Below, piece after piece: positions 16,241 to 24,688 of a stretch of 64,000 nt of DNA. This stretch comes from Hymenobacter busanensis (GTDB lineage: Bacteria > Bacteroidota > Bacteroidia > Cytophagales > Hymenobacteraceae), in the NCBI RefSeq assembly GCF_008727865.1, contig NZ_VTWU01000002.1, forward strand, positions 558,001 to 622,000, in the 5' to 3' direction. Each line of letters starts with the position of its first letter. Position 1 is the stretch's first letter. A program made the position numbers and the translations under genes. Below the pieces are notes generated by a model that ran no database searches, was not told the origin of the DNA, and saw only the letters and a list, made by a program, of their open reading frames with translations.

Positions 16241-17131
16241 ATGCTTGGCAGCCGCTCGTTTCATTCCCGCAACTCCGTGGCTATTTCCCCTCTCGTTCCC
16301 CCCGTCGACATTGAAGTGCAGTCCTGGGAAGAGCTGCAGCACGTGCTGTTTCGCGACACCTGGGACGGCCGCATCGGGCGGTTCCGCTCGCCGTTTGTGT
16401 ACCGCGGCGTCCGCTCCCGCGACTACACCCTCACCACCAGCCTGCAGCGCCTCGGCGGGCAGTACCACGAGCTGGAGCACCACTTGCTGCGCAACTTCCG
16501 CAAGTACGCCCACGACACGCCCATGATGGACACGGCCTCGGTGTGGAACTGGCTGGCCGTGGCCCAGCACCACGGCCTGCCCACGCGCCTGCTCGACTGG
16601 ACGTACTCGCCCTACGTGGCCCTGCATTTCGCCACCGACGACCTCGAAGCCTACGACCGTGACGGGGTAATCTGGGCCATGAACTACGTGAAAGCCGCCG
16701 AGTACCTGCCGTTGCGGTTGCGCGAAGCCCTGCACAACGAAGGCTCCAACGTGTTTACGCCCGAGTTGCTGCAACCCGTGTGCACCACCCTGCGCGAACT
16801 GGCCGACATGCAGCCCGAACACCCGTTTGTGCTTTTTCTGGAGCCGCCGTCACTCGATGCGCGCATCTTGCACCAGTACGCCCTGTTTTCGATGATGTCG
16901 ACCTCGCAGGCCATTCTGCCGGAGTGGCTGGAGCAGCACCCCGAGTTGTTTTTCCGCATCATTCTGCCGGCCCGCCTCAAGTGGGAAGTGCGCGACAAGC
17001 TCGACCAGGCCAACATCACCGAGCGCGTGCTGTTCCCGGGCCTGGGCGGCCTCAGCCGCTGGCTGCACCGCCACTACAGCCCCGCTCCCAACAAAGATGC
17101 CCACTCCGGCCTAGACCAAATTTCGGGGTAG
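16241..17131 (+). CDS. FRG-domain protein
   Basis: 296 aa from the ATG at 16241; a GTG nine bases earlier is possible. The N-terminal half shows the FRG domain: SPFVYRGVRSRDYTLTTSLQR, then WLAVAQHHGLPTRLLDWTYSP and ALHFATDD. FRG domains (named for a conserved F/Y-R-G) are of unknown activity, common in phage-related and defence-like loci, and have been compared with ADP-ribosylating folds. The C-terminal half keeps family-like blocks (ARILHQYALFSMMST, FRIILPARLKWEVRDKL). No mobile-element genes surround it. Function not assignable from sequence. Confidence 0.82.
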   Translation: MLGSRSFHSRNSVAISPLVPPVDIEVQSWEELQHVLFRDTWDGRIGRFRSPFVYRGVRSRDYTLTTSLQRLGGQYHELEHHLLRNFRKYAHDTPMMDTASVWNWLAVAQHHGLPTRLLDWTYSPYVALHFATDDLEAYDRDGVIWAMNYVKAAEYLPLRLREALHNEGSNVFTPELLQPVCTTLRELADMQPEHPFVLFLEPPSLDARILHQYALFSMMSTSQAILPEWLEQHPELFFRIILPARLKWEVRDKLDQANITERVLFPGLGGLSRWLHRHYSPAPNKDAHSGLDQISG

Positions 17132-17234
17132 CTTCTTACCGCCCCGCGGCATCATTGTCCCACCAAGCCGGCGCGTTGCCCAGGCAGCGCATACGGCCGG
17201 GGCCCACGCTTTCTGTTGTCTTGATTCAGCGCTT

Positions 17235-18071
17235 ATGATCATTGCCCAGTTCAGCGACACCCACATCAAAGACGGCAGCGAGGAAGGTGTGGCCGGCATG
17301 CAAGCCGCCGTGGCGCATATACTGCAGTTGCCCGCTTTGCCTGATGTGGTGGTAATAACGGGCGACTGCACCGACGGCGGTACCGCTACGGAATACGCGC
17401 GGTTTTGGGAGTTGCTGCAGCCGCTGCCCATGCCGGTATATGTGATTCCCGGCAACCACGACCACCGCCAGCGGCTGCACGACACGGTAGGAGCACAAGG
17501 CCGGCAGCCGCTGCCGGGCTTCATGCAGTACACGGTAGAGGCGGGCCCGCTGCGCCTGCTGATGCTCGACACCCTCCTGCCCGGCTCCGATGCCGGCGAG
17601 CTGTGCCCGCAGCGCCTGCAGTGGCTGGAGGACCGCCTCGCGGAAGCTCCTGATAAGACGACGCTGGTGTTCATGCACCACCCGCCCTTCCGCACCGGCC
17701 AAGCGCCTTTCGACCGGATTGGCCTGCGCGATGCCGCCGCTTTCGGGGCCATTATTGCCCGTCACGCGCAAGTGGAGCGCGTAGCGGCCGGGCACGTACA
17801 CGCCGGAGTGCAGCGCCGTTTTCAGGGTACCGTTGCCGTTACGTGCCCGTCGGTCATGCACCAGCTGCTGCCCGATTTTCGGCAGCCCGAGCGCCTGATT
17901 GTGGCCACCGAGCCGCCGGCTATGTTGCTGCACGTGTGGCAAGAGGGCATTGGCTTACTTACCTACACGAGCCCCATTGCCCCACCAAGCGCCATTATTG
18001 AGCTGCACAACGGCACCGACTGGCTTACTCCGCCGCGGGAAGTCAGAGCGAGGGGCATCCAAGGCCAGTAG
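17235..18071 (+). CDS. Metallophosphoesterase, CpdA/Icc-like phosphodiesterase
   Basis: 278 aa. The complete two-metal phosphoesterase signature is visible in order: SDTH (D-x-H), GDCTDGG (GD), GNHDHR (GNHD), HHPP and GHVHAG (GHxH). This arrangement matches class III cyclic-nucleotide phosphodiesterases such as CpdA/Icc, which hydrolyse cAMP, though cAMP signalling in Bacteroidota is uncertain and other phosphodiesters are possible. No signal peptide, so cytosolic. The start MIIAQFSDTHIKDG is the natural N-terminus. The gene is a single unit followed by a repeat-bearing spacer. Confidence 0.88.
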   Translation: MIIAQFSDTHIKDGSEEGVAGMQAAVAHILQLPALPDVVVITGDCTDGGTATEYARFWELLQPLPMPVYVIPGNHDHRQRLHDTVGAQGRQPLPGFMQYTVEAGPLRLLMLDTLLPGSDAGELCPQRLQWLEDRLAEAPDKTTLVFMHHPPFRTGQAPFDRIGLRDAAAFGAIIARHAQVERVAAGHVHAGVQRRFQGTVAVTCPSVMHQLLPDFRQPERLIVATEPPAMLLHVWQEGIGLLTYTSPIAPPSAIIELHNGTDWLTPPREVRARGIQGQ

Positions 18072-18080
18072 TCCAAGAGC

Positions 18081-18168
18081 AGCGTGTTGGGGATTTTAGG
18101 TTTTGGTCATGCTTCGGCAAGCTCAGCATGACGTTCTAAGCGGCTGGTAAATGAATTCCAAACACGCT
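18081..18168. repeat. Palindromic intergenic element with REP-like core
   Basis: Outer arms at 18081-18095 and 18154-18168 are inverted copies matching at 13 of 15 positions. Inside, 18106-18113 and 18125-18132 form a perfect 8-bp palindrome (GTCATGCT/AGCATGAC). The core, read on the complement from 18137, matches the element at 40565-40599 in about 28 of 31 bases, so this is a dispersed repeat. It lies between the phosphodiesterase and hrpB genes. Confidence 0.7.
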
Positions 18169-18244
18169 TAACTTCTGTAAGCAGCCAGACTTCACCGGCC
18201 CAAGTCAAACACAGGCGGTCCATGCTTACCGAAACAAGCTTTTG

Positions 18245-20788
18245 CTACCGGCCTTCCAGCCGCTTTTTGGTGAGCTTGGTGGGTACATGGGTTAGCGGGT
18301 CATCGGGCCAGGGGTGCTTGGGGTAACGGCCACGCAGGTCCTTGCGCACATCGAAGTAGCCGGTTTGCCAGAAGCTGCGCAGGTCACGGGTAACCTGGGC
18401 CGGGCGGCCGCCCGGGGAAAGCAGGTGCAGGGTCAGGGGTACGCGGCCGTTGGCAATGCGCGGCGTATCGAGCAAACCGAATACCTCCTGCAGTTTCACG
18501 GCCAGCACGGGCGCGGCCGGGTCGCTGTAGTCGACGCGAATGTGGGAGCCGCTGGGCACTTCGAGGTGGGCCGGAGCGAGGCGCTCCAGGTCCTGCCGCT
18601 GCGCCCAGCCGCCGGGCAGGCGGCCCAGCAACAGCTCGTTCCAGTCGAGGCGGCCTACATCAGCCAGGCTGTGCAAGCCCGCCAGATGCGGCCCCAGCCA
18701 CTCGTCGAGTTCGGCCTGTAGCACTTCGTCCGACACCTCTGGCCAGTCGGCCGGAAACTGCTGGTGCAGGAATACCAGCCGCTGCCGAAGCTGCTGGGCG
18801 CTTTCGGGCCAGGGCAGCTGCGCCACACCCGCCGCGCGCACGGCATCTTGCAAGGCCTGGGTCACCAGCTCGGCACTGGGCTGCAATAAGGCAGCATCGC
18901 TCAGCACCAGCGCCCCCAACCGCCGCACACGCCGCGCCACTACCTTTCCGGAGGCGGCATCGAAACGCACCTCGTCGCGGTTGTCAATTTGCTCGGGGAA
19001 CAGCTGCTCGACTTCGGCCAACGACACCGGCGCGGCCAAACTCGCCCGCGGCGCGGTGGCAGTGCCGTCGAGGTAGGCTATGGCAAAAAACTGGTCCTGC
19101 GCACTAAAGAACTCGGCTGGCAGCGTGGCCCGCTGGCCCGTAACGAGGCGGACGCGCTCGGGCGTTTCGCGCTGTGCCAGCCGGTCGGGATAAGCCAGTG
19201 CGGCCAATATTCCGGCCCCATCGGGTTCGATGTGCTGCCCGCTTATGCCGGCCCGGCCGCGCAAAGCCGCCGCGGCTTCGCGCACCCGGCGCACGGCCCC
19301 GGCATCGGCTACTAGTCCCGGCAATGGCGAACGACCCGAGTGCAGCGCTTCCAGCCGCAGGCGCAGATCGGGCGGTGCGGGTTGGCCGGGGTCGGTGGCG
19401 CGCAGCATGTCGCGCTCGGCCAGCAAGGCTGCAAGCAGGCAAGCCGTGGCCCCGTGGTTCAGCTCGCGGCCGCGCACCACCAAATGCCCCAGGCGTGGGG
19501 GCAAACCCAGGCGGGCCAGCTCGCGGCCGTGGCTGGTGGCTTGCCCCGAAGGCAGCACCGCACCCAGGCGCACCAGCAGTTCGCGGGCCTGGGCCAGGGC
19601 CGGTGTCGGCGGCGCATCGAGCCAGCGCAGCGCACCAGCCTCGGCGCCCCACAGCGCCAGTTCCAGAGCCAGGCCGCTGAGGTCGGCGGTGAGCATTTCG
19701 GCCGGCAGATGCGCCGGCAGTTGCTGGTGCTCGGCTTCCGTCCAGAGACGCAAACACACGCCGGGGCCAAGGCGGCCGGCGCGGCCCCGCCGCTGGTCGG
19801 CAGCGGCTTGGCTCACGGGCACGGTTTCGAGGGTGGTGAGGCCGGTGCGCGGCACAAAACGGGGCACGCGGGCATACCCGCCGTCGACCACTACGCGCAC
19901 GCCTTCGATGGTGAGGCTGGTTTCGGCAATGCTGGTGGCCAGCACCACTTTGCGGCGGCCGGCCGGCGCGGGACGCAGAGCGGCATCCTGCTGCTCCAGC
20001 GGCAGTTCGCCGTGCAGCACGTGCATGTCTACCGCATCGGGCAAGCCCGGCCCGAGGCGCTCGGCCACGCGGCGCTGGTCGGCTAGGCCGGGCAAAAACA
20101 CGAGGATGTCGCCGGGGTGCTGGGCCAGGGCTTCGCGCACGACGGCGGGCGTAAGGTCGGCCAGCCGCTCGTGCGGGCGCGACGACCCCCCCGCGGCCCG
20201 GCGCGGGCTTAGGTACTGCGTCTCGATGGGGTGCATGAACCCGGCGCTGGTAACCACCGGCGCCTCGAGCCACGGGCCGAGGCGCGCGGCATCGAGTGTG
20301 GCCGACATGACGAGCAGGCGCAAATCGGGCCGCAACACGGCCTGGGCGTCGAGGGCCAGGGCCAGGCCGAGGTCGGCTTGCAGGCTACGCTCGTGAAACT
20401 CATCGAAGAGCACGGCGGCAATGCCTTCCAGCGCGGGGTCGTCTTGCACGAGGCGCGTGAGTATGCCCTCCGTTACCACCTCAATGCGGGTGTGCGCCGA
20501 CACCTTGTTTTCGAGCCGCACGCGGTAGCCCACGGTGTGGCCCACCGGCTCACCGAGCAGCTGGGCCATGCGGGTGGCAGCGGCGCGGGCGGCCAATCGG
20601 CGGGGTTCCAGCACCAGAATTTTGCCCTCGGCCCGCCAAGGCGCTTCGAGCAAGGCCAACGGCACGACCGTGGTTTTGCCGGCACCCGGCGGGGCCTGCA
20701 GCACGGCGCGGTTGCCGGTTTCCAGGGCCGCGAGTAGCTCGGGCAGCGCGGCGCGAATGGGTAGATCGGGGAGCAGAAAATTGGGCAA
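18245..20788 (-). CDS. hrpB: ATP-dependent helicase HrpB
   Basis: 847 aa DEAH/RHA-family helicase. Walker A is APPGAGKTT and the motif-II box is DEFH (VLFDEFHERS), the variant typical of HrpB rather than HrpA. Motif III SAT appears as VMSATLDAARL, and motif VI as DQRRGRAGRLGPG. A long C-terminal HrpB-type region follows (PGGWAQRQDLERLAP, the block near the end). Length fits the family (~810-850 aa). Bacterial HrpB is thought to act on RNA, but its substrate is not settled. A GACCTTTG -7-like box lies at 20814-20821 on the minus strand, giving a leader of about 20 bases. Confidence 0.95.
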   Translation of the reverse strand: MPNFLLPDLPIRAALPELLAALETGNRAVLQAPPGAGKTTVVPLALLEAPWRAEGKILVLEPRRLAARAAATRMAQLLGEPVGHTVGYRVRLENKVSAHTRIEVVTEGILTRLVQDDPALEGIAAVLFDEFHERSLQADLGLALALDAQAVLRPDLRLLVMSATLDAARLGPWLEAPVVTSAGFMHPIETQYLSPRRAAGGSSRPHERLADLTPAVVREALAQHPGDILVFLPGLADQRRVAERLGPGLPDAVDMHVLHGELPLEQQDAALRPAPAGRRKVVLATSIAETSLTIEGVRVVVDGGYARVPRFVPRTGLTTLETVPVSQAAADQRRGRAGRLGPGVCLRLWTEAEHQQLPAHLPAEMLTADLSGLALELALWGAEAGALRWLDAPPTPALAQARELLVRLGAVLPSGQATSHGRELARLGLPPRLGHLVVRGRELNHGATACLLAALLAERDMLRATDPGQPAPPDLRLRLEALHSGRSPLPGLVADAGAVRRVREAAAALRGRAGISGQHIEPDGAGILAALAYPDRLAQRETPERVRLVTGQRATLPAEFFSAQDQFFAIAYLDGTATAPRASLAAPVSLAEVEQLFPEQIDNRDEVRFDAASGKVVARRVRRLGALVLSDAALLQPSAELVTQALQDAVRAAGVAQLPWPESAQQLRQRLVFLHQQFPADWPEVSDEVLQAELDEWLGPHLAGLHSLADVGRLDWNELLLGRLPGGWAQRQDLERLAPAHLEVPSGSHIRVDYSDPAAPVLAVKLQEVFGLLDTPRIANGRVPLTLHLLSPGGRPAQVTRDLRSFWQTGYFDVRKDLRGRYPKHPWPDDPLTHVPTKLTKKRLEGR

Positions 20789-21008
20789 AACAGAACGGAT
20801 TCAGACCAGCTTGGCAAAGGTCGGCACTCGGCGGCTGATTGCGGAAAGTCTGCTTCCGCGGGAGTTGCGTTCGGCTGCCTGTACTGAAGTCGAACCGCGC
20901 GTTTCACCGTCCGGCAGCACGCCTGCCAAATTATTTTGCACTGCTATTTGCCTTATATAATTAAACCTACATATTACCAGCAGTTAGCTCAAACTAAATC
21001 GTTTACGC

Positions 21009-21842
21009 ATGAATCCTCCTCAACCAGTCGGGCCAGTCGGGCCCTTGGGGCCACCCCCTCCTTCCTATCCGGGCCAGTTGCTCAAGAAGGGCATCCACAA
21101 CAAGCCTATGGTTACGCTGCTCCAGCAACGCCTGCTGCAGTTGGGCTGCGGGCCGCTGGAAGTTGACGGCGACTTTGGCAAGCAAACCGAAGCCGCCGTG
21201 CGCCAGTTTCAGATGCGCTTCGCCGACCAGGACGGCCTGCCGCTCAAAATCGACGGCGAAGTAGGTTCGCTGACGTGGGCGGCGCTGTTTGGCCAGCAAA
21301 GCGTGTCGCAGACGCTCACGCCGCAACCGGGCCACCCGCTGCTGGTGCGGATGCTGCAGCTGGCCGCCGCCGAAGTAGGCGTGCTGGAAGAGCCGCCCGG
21401 CTCCAACCGCGGCGCCCGCGTCGATCAATACATTACCCGCACCGGCCTCAACCCCAACGCCGGGAATTTTGCCTGGTGCATGTGCTTCGTGTACTGGTGT
21501 TTCGACGAGGCCGCCAAGCAGCTGAAGGTGGCCAACCCCTGCATCAAAACGGCCGGGGTGCGCGACCATTGGACCAAGGCGAAGAAAAAAGGCATCCGTA
21601 CCATCACGCCGGATCAGGCTGTGCAAGAGCCCGCGCTGGTGCGGCCGGGGCAGCTGTTTTGCCTATACCATTCGGCCACCACGGGCCACATCGGCATCGT
21701 CGAGTCGGTCATTGGCGGCAAGCTCACTACCATCGAGGGCAACACCAACACCGGCGGTTCGCGCGAAGGTATTGGGGTGTTTCGGCGCACCCTGCGGCCC
21801 ATCAGCAGCGTCAACCTGGGCTTTATCGATTACAACGCCTAG
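21009..21842 (+). CDS. Peptidoglycan-binding and CHAP-domain hydrolase without signal peptide
   Basis: 277 aa. After a Pro-rich start (residues 1-22) comes a PG_binding_1 domain (about 30-95; LQLGCGPLEVDGDFGKQTEAA is its hallmark). Then a CHAP-type amidase/peptidase domain (about 115-275) with likely nucleophile C157 in AWCMCFVYW, H227 in TGHIGIVE and an EGNTN block at 243-247. This architecture is that of phage endolysins and of cell-wall effectors. There is no signal peptide, so release would need lysis or a dedicated secretion route. The next gene, a lipase-like hydrolase, starts 39 bases downstream on the same strand, suggesting an operon. Confidence 0.85.
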   Translation: MNPPQPVGPVGPLGPPPPSYPGQLLKKGIHNKPMVTLLQQRLLQLGCGPLEVDGDFGKQTEAAVRQFQMRFADQDGLPLKIDGEVGSLTWAALFGQQSVSQTLTPQPGHPLLVRMLQLAAAEVGVLEEPPGSNRGARVDQYITRTGLNPNAGNFAWCMCFVYWCFDEAAKQLKVANPCIKTAGVRDHWTKAKKKGIRTITPDQAVQEPALVRPGQLFCLYHSATTGHIGIVESVIGGKLTTIEGNTNTGGSREGIGVFRRTLRPISSVNLGFIDYNA

Positions 21843-21881
21843 CCGTTCGGCTCGGCGTTTCACTCATTTTTCTTGCTCGAT

Positions 21882-23594
21882 ATGGCAGCGCGCTTTCGTA
21901 TCAAACCCCCTTTTTACCCCATTGTGTACGTGCGCGGCTACGCCATGTCGGGCTCCGAGCGCACCGATACGTTTCACGACGGCTACTACGGGTTCGGCTC
22001 TACCTCGGTGCGCCGGCTGCAAGGCCCGCCCGACCCCGACCGCTACCTGCAGGCCGATGTATTCGAAGGCCAGTTGGTGCGCTTTATCAAGGATTTTGGC
22101 TACGCCGACGCCATCAACCGCGGCAACCGCATCGACAGCCTGGCGGCCGAAATGGCGGCTGATGCGGATGCCGAGGTGCGCCCGCCCTACCGCATGAACC
22201 TGCGCAACCCCTCGCGCAGCCTCTGGATTTCGCGCTTCTACGACTCCGACGTGCTCGGCAACCGCCTGCGCGGTATTGAGGAGCACGCTGCCGATCTGCT
22301 GTCGCTCATCACCGAAATCATTCCGGCCCAGTTGGAATCGTGCGACGTGGACCTGGGCCCGAAGCGTGCCGACTACAAGGTGATTCTGCTGGCCCACTCG
22401 ATGGGTGGGCTGGTGTGCCGCACCGTGATGCAAAACCTGCTGCCTACCAGCAAGCTGCCCAAAGCCGACCGCGACCCAAAACGCTGGATTCACCGCCTCG
22501 TGACGATGGGCACGCCCCACCGCGGCATCGACCTGAGCGTGCTGCCCAACGGCGTGGAGCAGTGGCTGGCCAACACCTTGAACGCCAACGACAGCGGCAT
22601 TTTTCAGCCCGACCAAATGCGCCGCTACCTGCGCCTGACGGGCTACTCCGACCGCGAAGTACACAGCCTGGGCGACCCCGCCGACCCGCTGCACTTTCCG
22701 GCCAAGCGCTGCCTGTGCATCGTGGGCAGCAACTACCGCGACTACAGCGTGGCCAACGGCTTGGCCAAAGTGGCGACCGGCTCGTTTAGCGACGGGCTGG
22801 TGAAGCAAAGCAACGCCTACGCCGTGGAGGGCCGCGCTGCCCCAGACGGCTCGTTTCCGCCGGAGCGCACCGCCTTCTACGCCAACGTACACCGCGCCCA
22901 CTCCGGCTACGAGGGCATCGTGAATTCCTACGAAAGCTGGGAAAACATTCACCGCTTCCTCTTTGGCGACGTGCTGGCCGACGTGGCCCTGCGCGACCTG
23001 CGGCTGCATACCGCCCCGCCTGACAAGGCCCGGCAGGAGCGCGTCACGTACGACATCGAGTTCAGCCTAAGCGTGAAGGGCACCCAAACCAAGCTGCACG
23101 AGCGGCGCCAGGACCCGTGCGAAAACGCCATGCGCTACGAACACGCCGCGCTGGCCCAGGCCAACGCGCCCATTGCGCTGCACACGGTGTTTCTGAACTC
23201 CAACCTGAAAAAAGACGCCTCGGAGCCGTTTCTGCACTTTGTGCTGATGCTGCGCGTAACCGAGCACCGCGTGCGCGAAGCCGCCGGCTTGGGCGGGCTT
23301 TTCGACAAGGTGAAGCACTTGGTGGGCGTGGAGGCCGACTACCTGCCGCTGCCGGTGTACAGCGAAACCGCCGAAATCCGCGTCGGCGACCTTGACCCCA
23401 CGTCGCCGGGCTTTGAGGTGCAGTACCGCTGGGCCTCGGATGCCGCCGTGGGCGCCGCCTGGCGCACGGCCAACAAAACCAAGACCGACTCTGGCCTGCA
23501 GTATTTTATCGAGCTGCGGGAAGCCAACTCGCTCAGCGGCAAGCTCGCCATCAGCGCCCGTCGCTGGCCCGACCGCAGCCTCACGCTGGACTAG
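21882..23594 (+). CDS. Lipase/esterase-like alpha/beta hydrolase with C-terminal beta domain
   Basis: 570 aa from the ATG at 21882 (MAARFRIKPPFYPIVYVRGYAM). An oxyanion-type opening (YPIVYVRGYAMSG), the nucleophile elbow AHSMGGLV (S173) and the following TMGTPHRGID block identify a lipase/PGAP1-like hydrolase covering residues ~1-330. The last ~200 residues are beta-rich (VTYDIEFSLSVKGTQTKLHE and EIRVGDLDPTSPGFEVQYRW) and have no domain I recognise. No signal peptide or membrane segment. Encoded directly after a peptidoglycan hydrolase, it could be a phospholipase partner, but the substrate is unknown. Confidence 0.8.
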   Translation: MAARFRIKPPFYPIVYVRGYAMSGSERTDTFHDGYYGFGSTSVRRLQGPPDPDRYLQADVFEGQLVRFIKDFGYADAINRGNRIDSLAAEMAADADAEVRPPYRMNLRNPSRSLWISRFYDSDVLGNRLRGIEEHAADLLSLITEIIPAQLESCDVDLGPKRADYKVILLAHSMGGLVCRTVMQNLLPTSKLPKADRDPKRWIHRLVTMGTPHRGIDLSVLPNGVEQWLANTLNANDSGIFQPDQMRRYLRLTGYSDREVHSLGDPADPLHFPAKRCLCIVGSNYRDYSVANGLAKVATGSFSDGLVKQSNAYAVEGRAAPDGSFPPERTAFYANVHRAHSGYEGIVNSYESWENIHRFLFGDVLADVALRDLRLHTAPPDKARQERVTYDIEFSLSVKGTQTKLHERRQDPCENAMRYEHAALAQANAPIALHTVFLNSNLKKDASEPFLHFVLMLRVTEHRVREAAGLGGLFDKVKHLVGVEADYLPLPVYSETAEIRVGDLDPTSPGFEVQYRWASDAAVGAAWRTANKTKTDSGLQYFIELREANSLSGKLAISARRWPDRSLTLD

Positions 23595-23601
23595 CCCGCC
23601 G

Positions 23602-23928
23602 CTAGTACACCGCCACGCTTGGGTCGACGCGCTGTGACCAAGCGTGGATACCGCCGCGCAGGTTCAGCAGATTGGTGCGCTCGTGGCGGTGCTGCAGGTA
23701 GGCCAGCGCCTGCATAGAGCGCACGCCGTGGTGGCAAATGAGTACCACGGGCCGGTCGTCGTCAATTTCTTCGGCGCGGCGCGGCAAGTCGCCGAGCGGG
23801 ATGAGCGCGCTGCCTTCGATGCGGCAGTAGGCGTATTCCTCGGGCTGCCGCACGTCAATCAGCTGGAGGGTTTCACCGGCGGCCAGCCGGTCGCGGAGCT
23901 GTTCGGGCGTGAGTTCGGGAAGCGGCAT
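23602..23928 (-). CDS. Rhodanese-like domain protein
   Basis: 108 aa single rhodanese domain from the ATG at 23928 (MPLPELTPEQLRDRL). The block LQLIDVRQPEEYAYCRIEG and the active-site loop ICHHGVRS with the persulfide-carrying cysteine are present, and the domain closes with NLRGGIHAWS. Such proteins carry sulfur in the cytosol; the small size matches GlpE-type sulfurtransferases. It is divergent from pnuC, with back-to-back promoter boxes between them. Confidence 0.9.
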   Translation of the reverse strand: MPLPELTPEQLRDRLAAGETLQLIDVRQPEEYAYCRIEGSALIPLGDLPRRAEEIDDDRPVVLICHHGVRSMQALAYLQHRHERTNLLNLRGGIHAWSQRVDPSVAVY

Positions 23929-23963
23929 ACCGGGTAAAAACAAACAAAAAACGTGGGAAGGCA

Positions 23964-23971
23964 CAAAAGTA
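23964..23971 (-). promoter_or_regulatory. -7 promoter box of the rhodanese gene
   Basis: Minus strand TACTTTTG, a full TAnnTTTG match 35 bases before the ATG at 23928. Confidence 0.5.
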
Positions 23972-23984
23972 GCCTAACGGGCAT

Positions 23985-23992
23985 TAGCTTTG
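23985..23992 (+). promoter_or_regulatory. -7 promoter box of pnuC
   Basis: TAGCTTTG, a full TAnnTTTG match. It overlaps the first in-frame TTG of the pnuC frame (23990), which therefore cannot be the start; this decides for a downstream start codon. Confidence 0.5.
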
Positions 23993-24025
23993 GTAGCGGC
24001 TGCCCACCCACAGCCTTTTTGCGCG

Positions 24026-24688
24026 TTGTCCACCCCCTTCAGTCTCCTCACTCTCCTGCTTTCTTCGTGGTTTGACCTCTGGACGGCGGCGGCTGGCAAC
24101 AGCCCCGTCGAATGGGTGGCCGTACTCACGGGGCTGGCCTGTGTGTGGCTGGCAGCGCGCAACACCGTCTGGAATTTCCCGGTGGCCATCGTCAGCTGCC
24201 TGATTTACGTGCTGGTGTACCACCGCGTGCAGCTCTACTCCGACCGCAACCTGCAGCTGGTGTTTGTGTTGATGAGCGTGTACGGCTGGTACCAATGGCT
24301 GCGCGGCGGCCCCCAACACGCCGAGCTGCCCATTAGCCGCACGCGTCCCGCCGAATGGCTCTGGCTGACGGCTGGCGTAGCGGCATACACCAGCGGCTTC
24401 GGCTACTACCTGCAGCACTACACCGACGCGGCCTTCCCCTACGTCGACAGCTTCACCACCGGCCTGAGTTTGGCCGCTCAGTACCAACTGGTGCGCAAGC
24501 GACTGGAAAACTGGCTGGTGTGGCTGCTTGCCGACGCTATCTACGTACCCATGCTCTGGCTCAAGGGCTTGGCGCCCACCTCGGGTTTGTATTTCGTGTA
24601 CCTGATTCTGGCGGCCTACGGGTACTGGGAATGGCGCCGCACGATGCGCAGCCAAACGGTTTCACCCCTTTCCACCCTTGCCCGCTGA
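24026..24688 (+). CDS. pnuC: PnuC-family vitamin-precursor transporter
   Basis: 220 aa inner-membrane protein with about seven hydrophobic segments. PnuC hallmarks include WLAARNTVWNFPVAIVSCLIY, YGWYQWLRGG and a closing YGYWEWRRT. PnuC proteins import nicotinamide riboside by facilitated diffusion, trapped by phosphorylation; PnuT relatives import thiamin. The start is uncertain: no ATG lies near the N-terminus, the TTG at 23990 overlaps the -7 box, so the TTG at 24026 is the best candidate. The stop overlaps the ATG of the NadR-like kinase gene (TGATG), showing translational coupling. Confidence 0.85.
   Translation: MSTPFSLLTLLLSSWFDLWTAAAGNSPVEWVAVLTGLACVWLAARNTVWNFPVAIVSCLIYVLVYHRVQLYSDRNLQLVFVLMSVYGWYQWLRGGPQHAELPISRTRPAEWLWLTAGVAAYTSGFGYYLQHYTDAAFPYVDSFTTGLSLAAQYQLVRKRLENWLVWLLADAIYVPMLWLKGLAPTSGLYFVYLILAAYGYWEWRRTMRSQTVSPLSTLAR

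Noticed and set aside
14972-16822. Long minus-strand open frame (616 codons) opposite the APC permease and FRG genes
   Set aside because: The product is His/Gln/Arg-rich low-complexity sequence typical of antisense frames in G+C-rich DNA, and the plus-strand genes have clear families.
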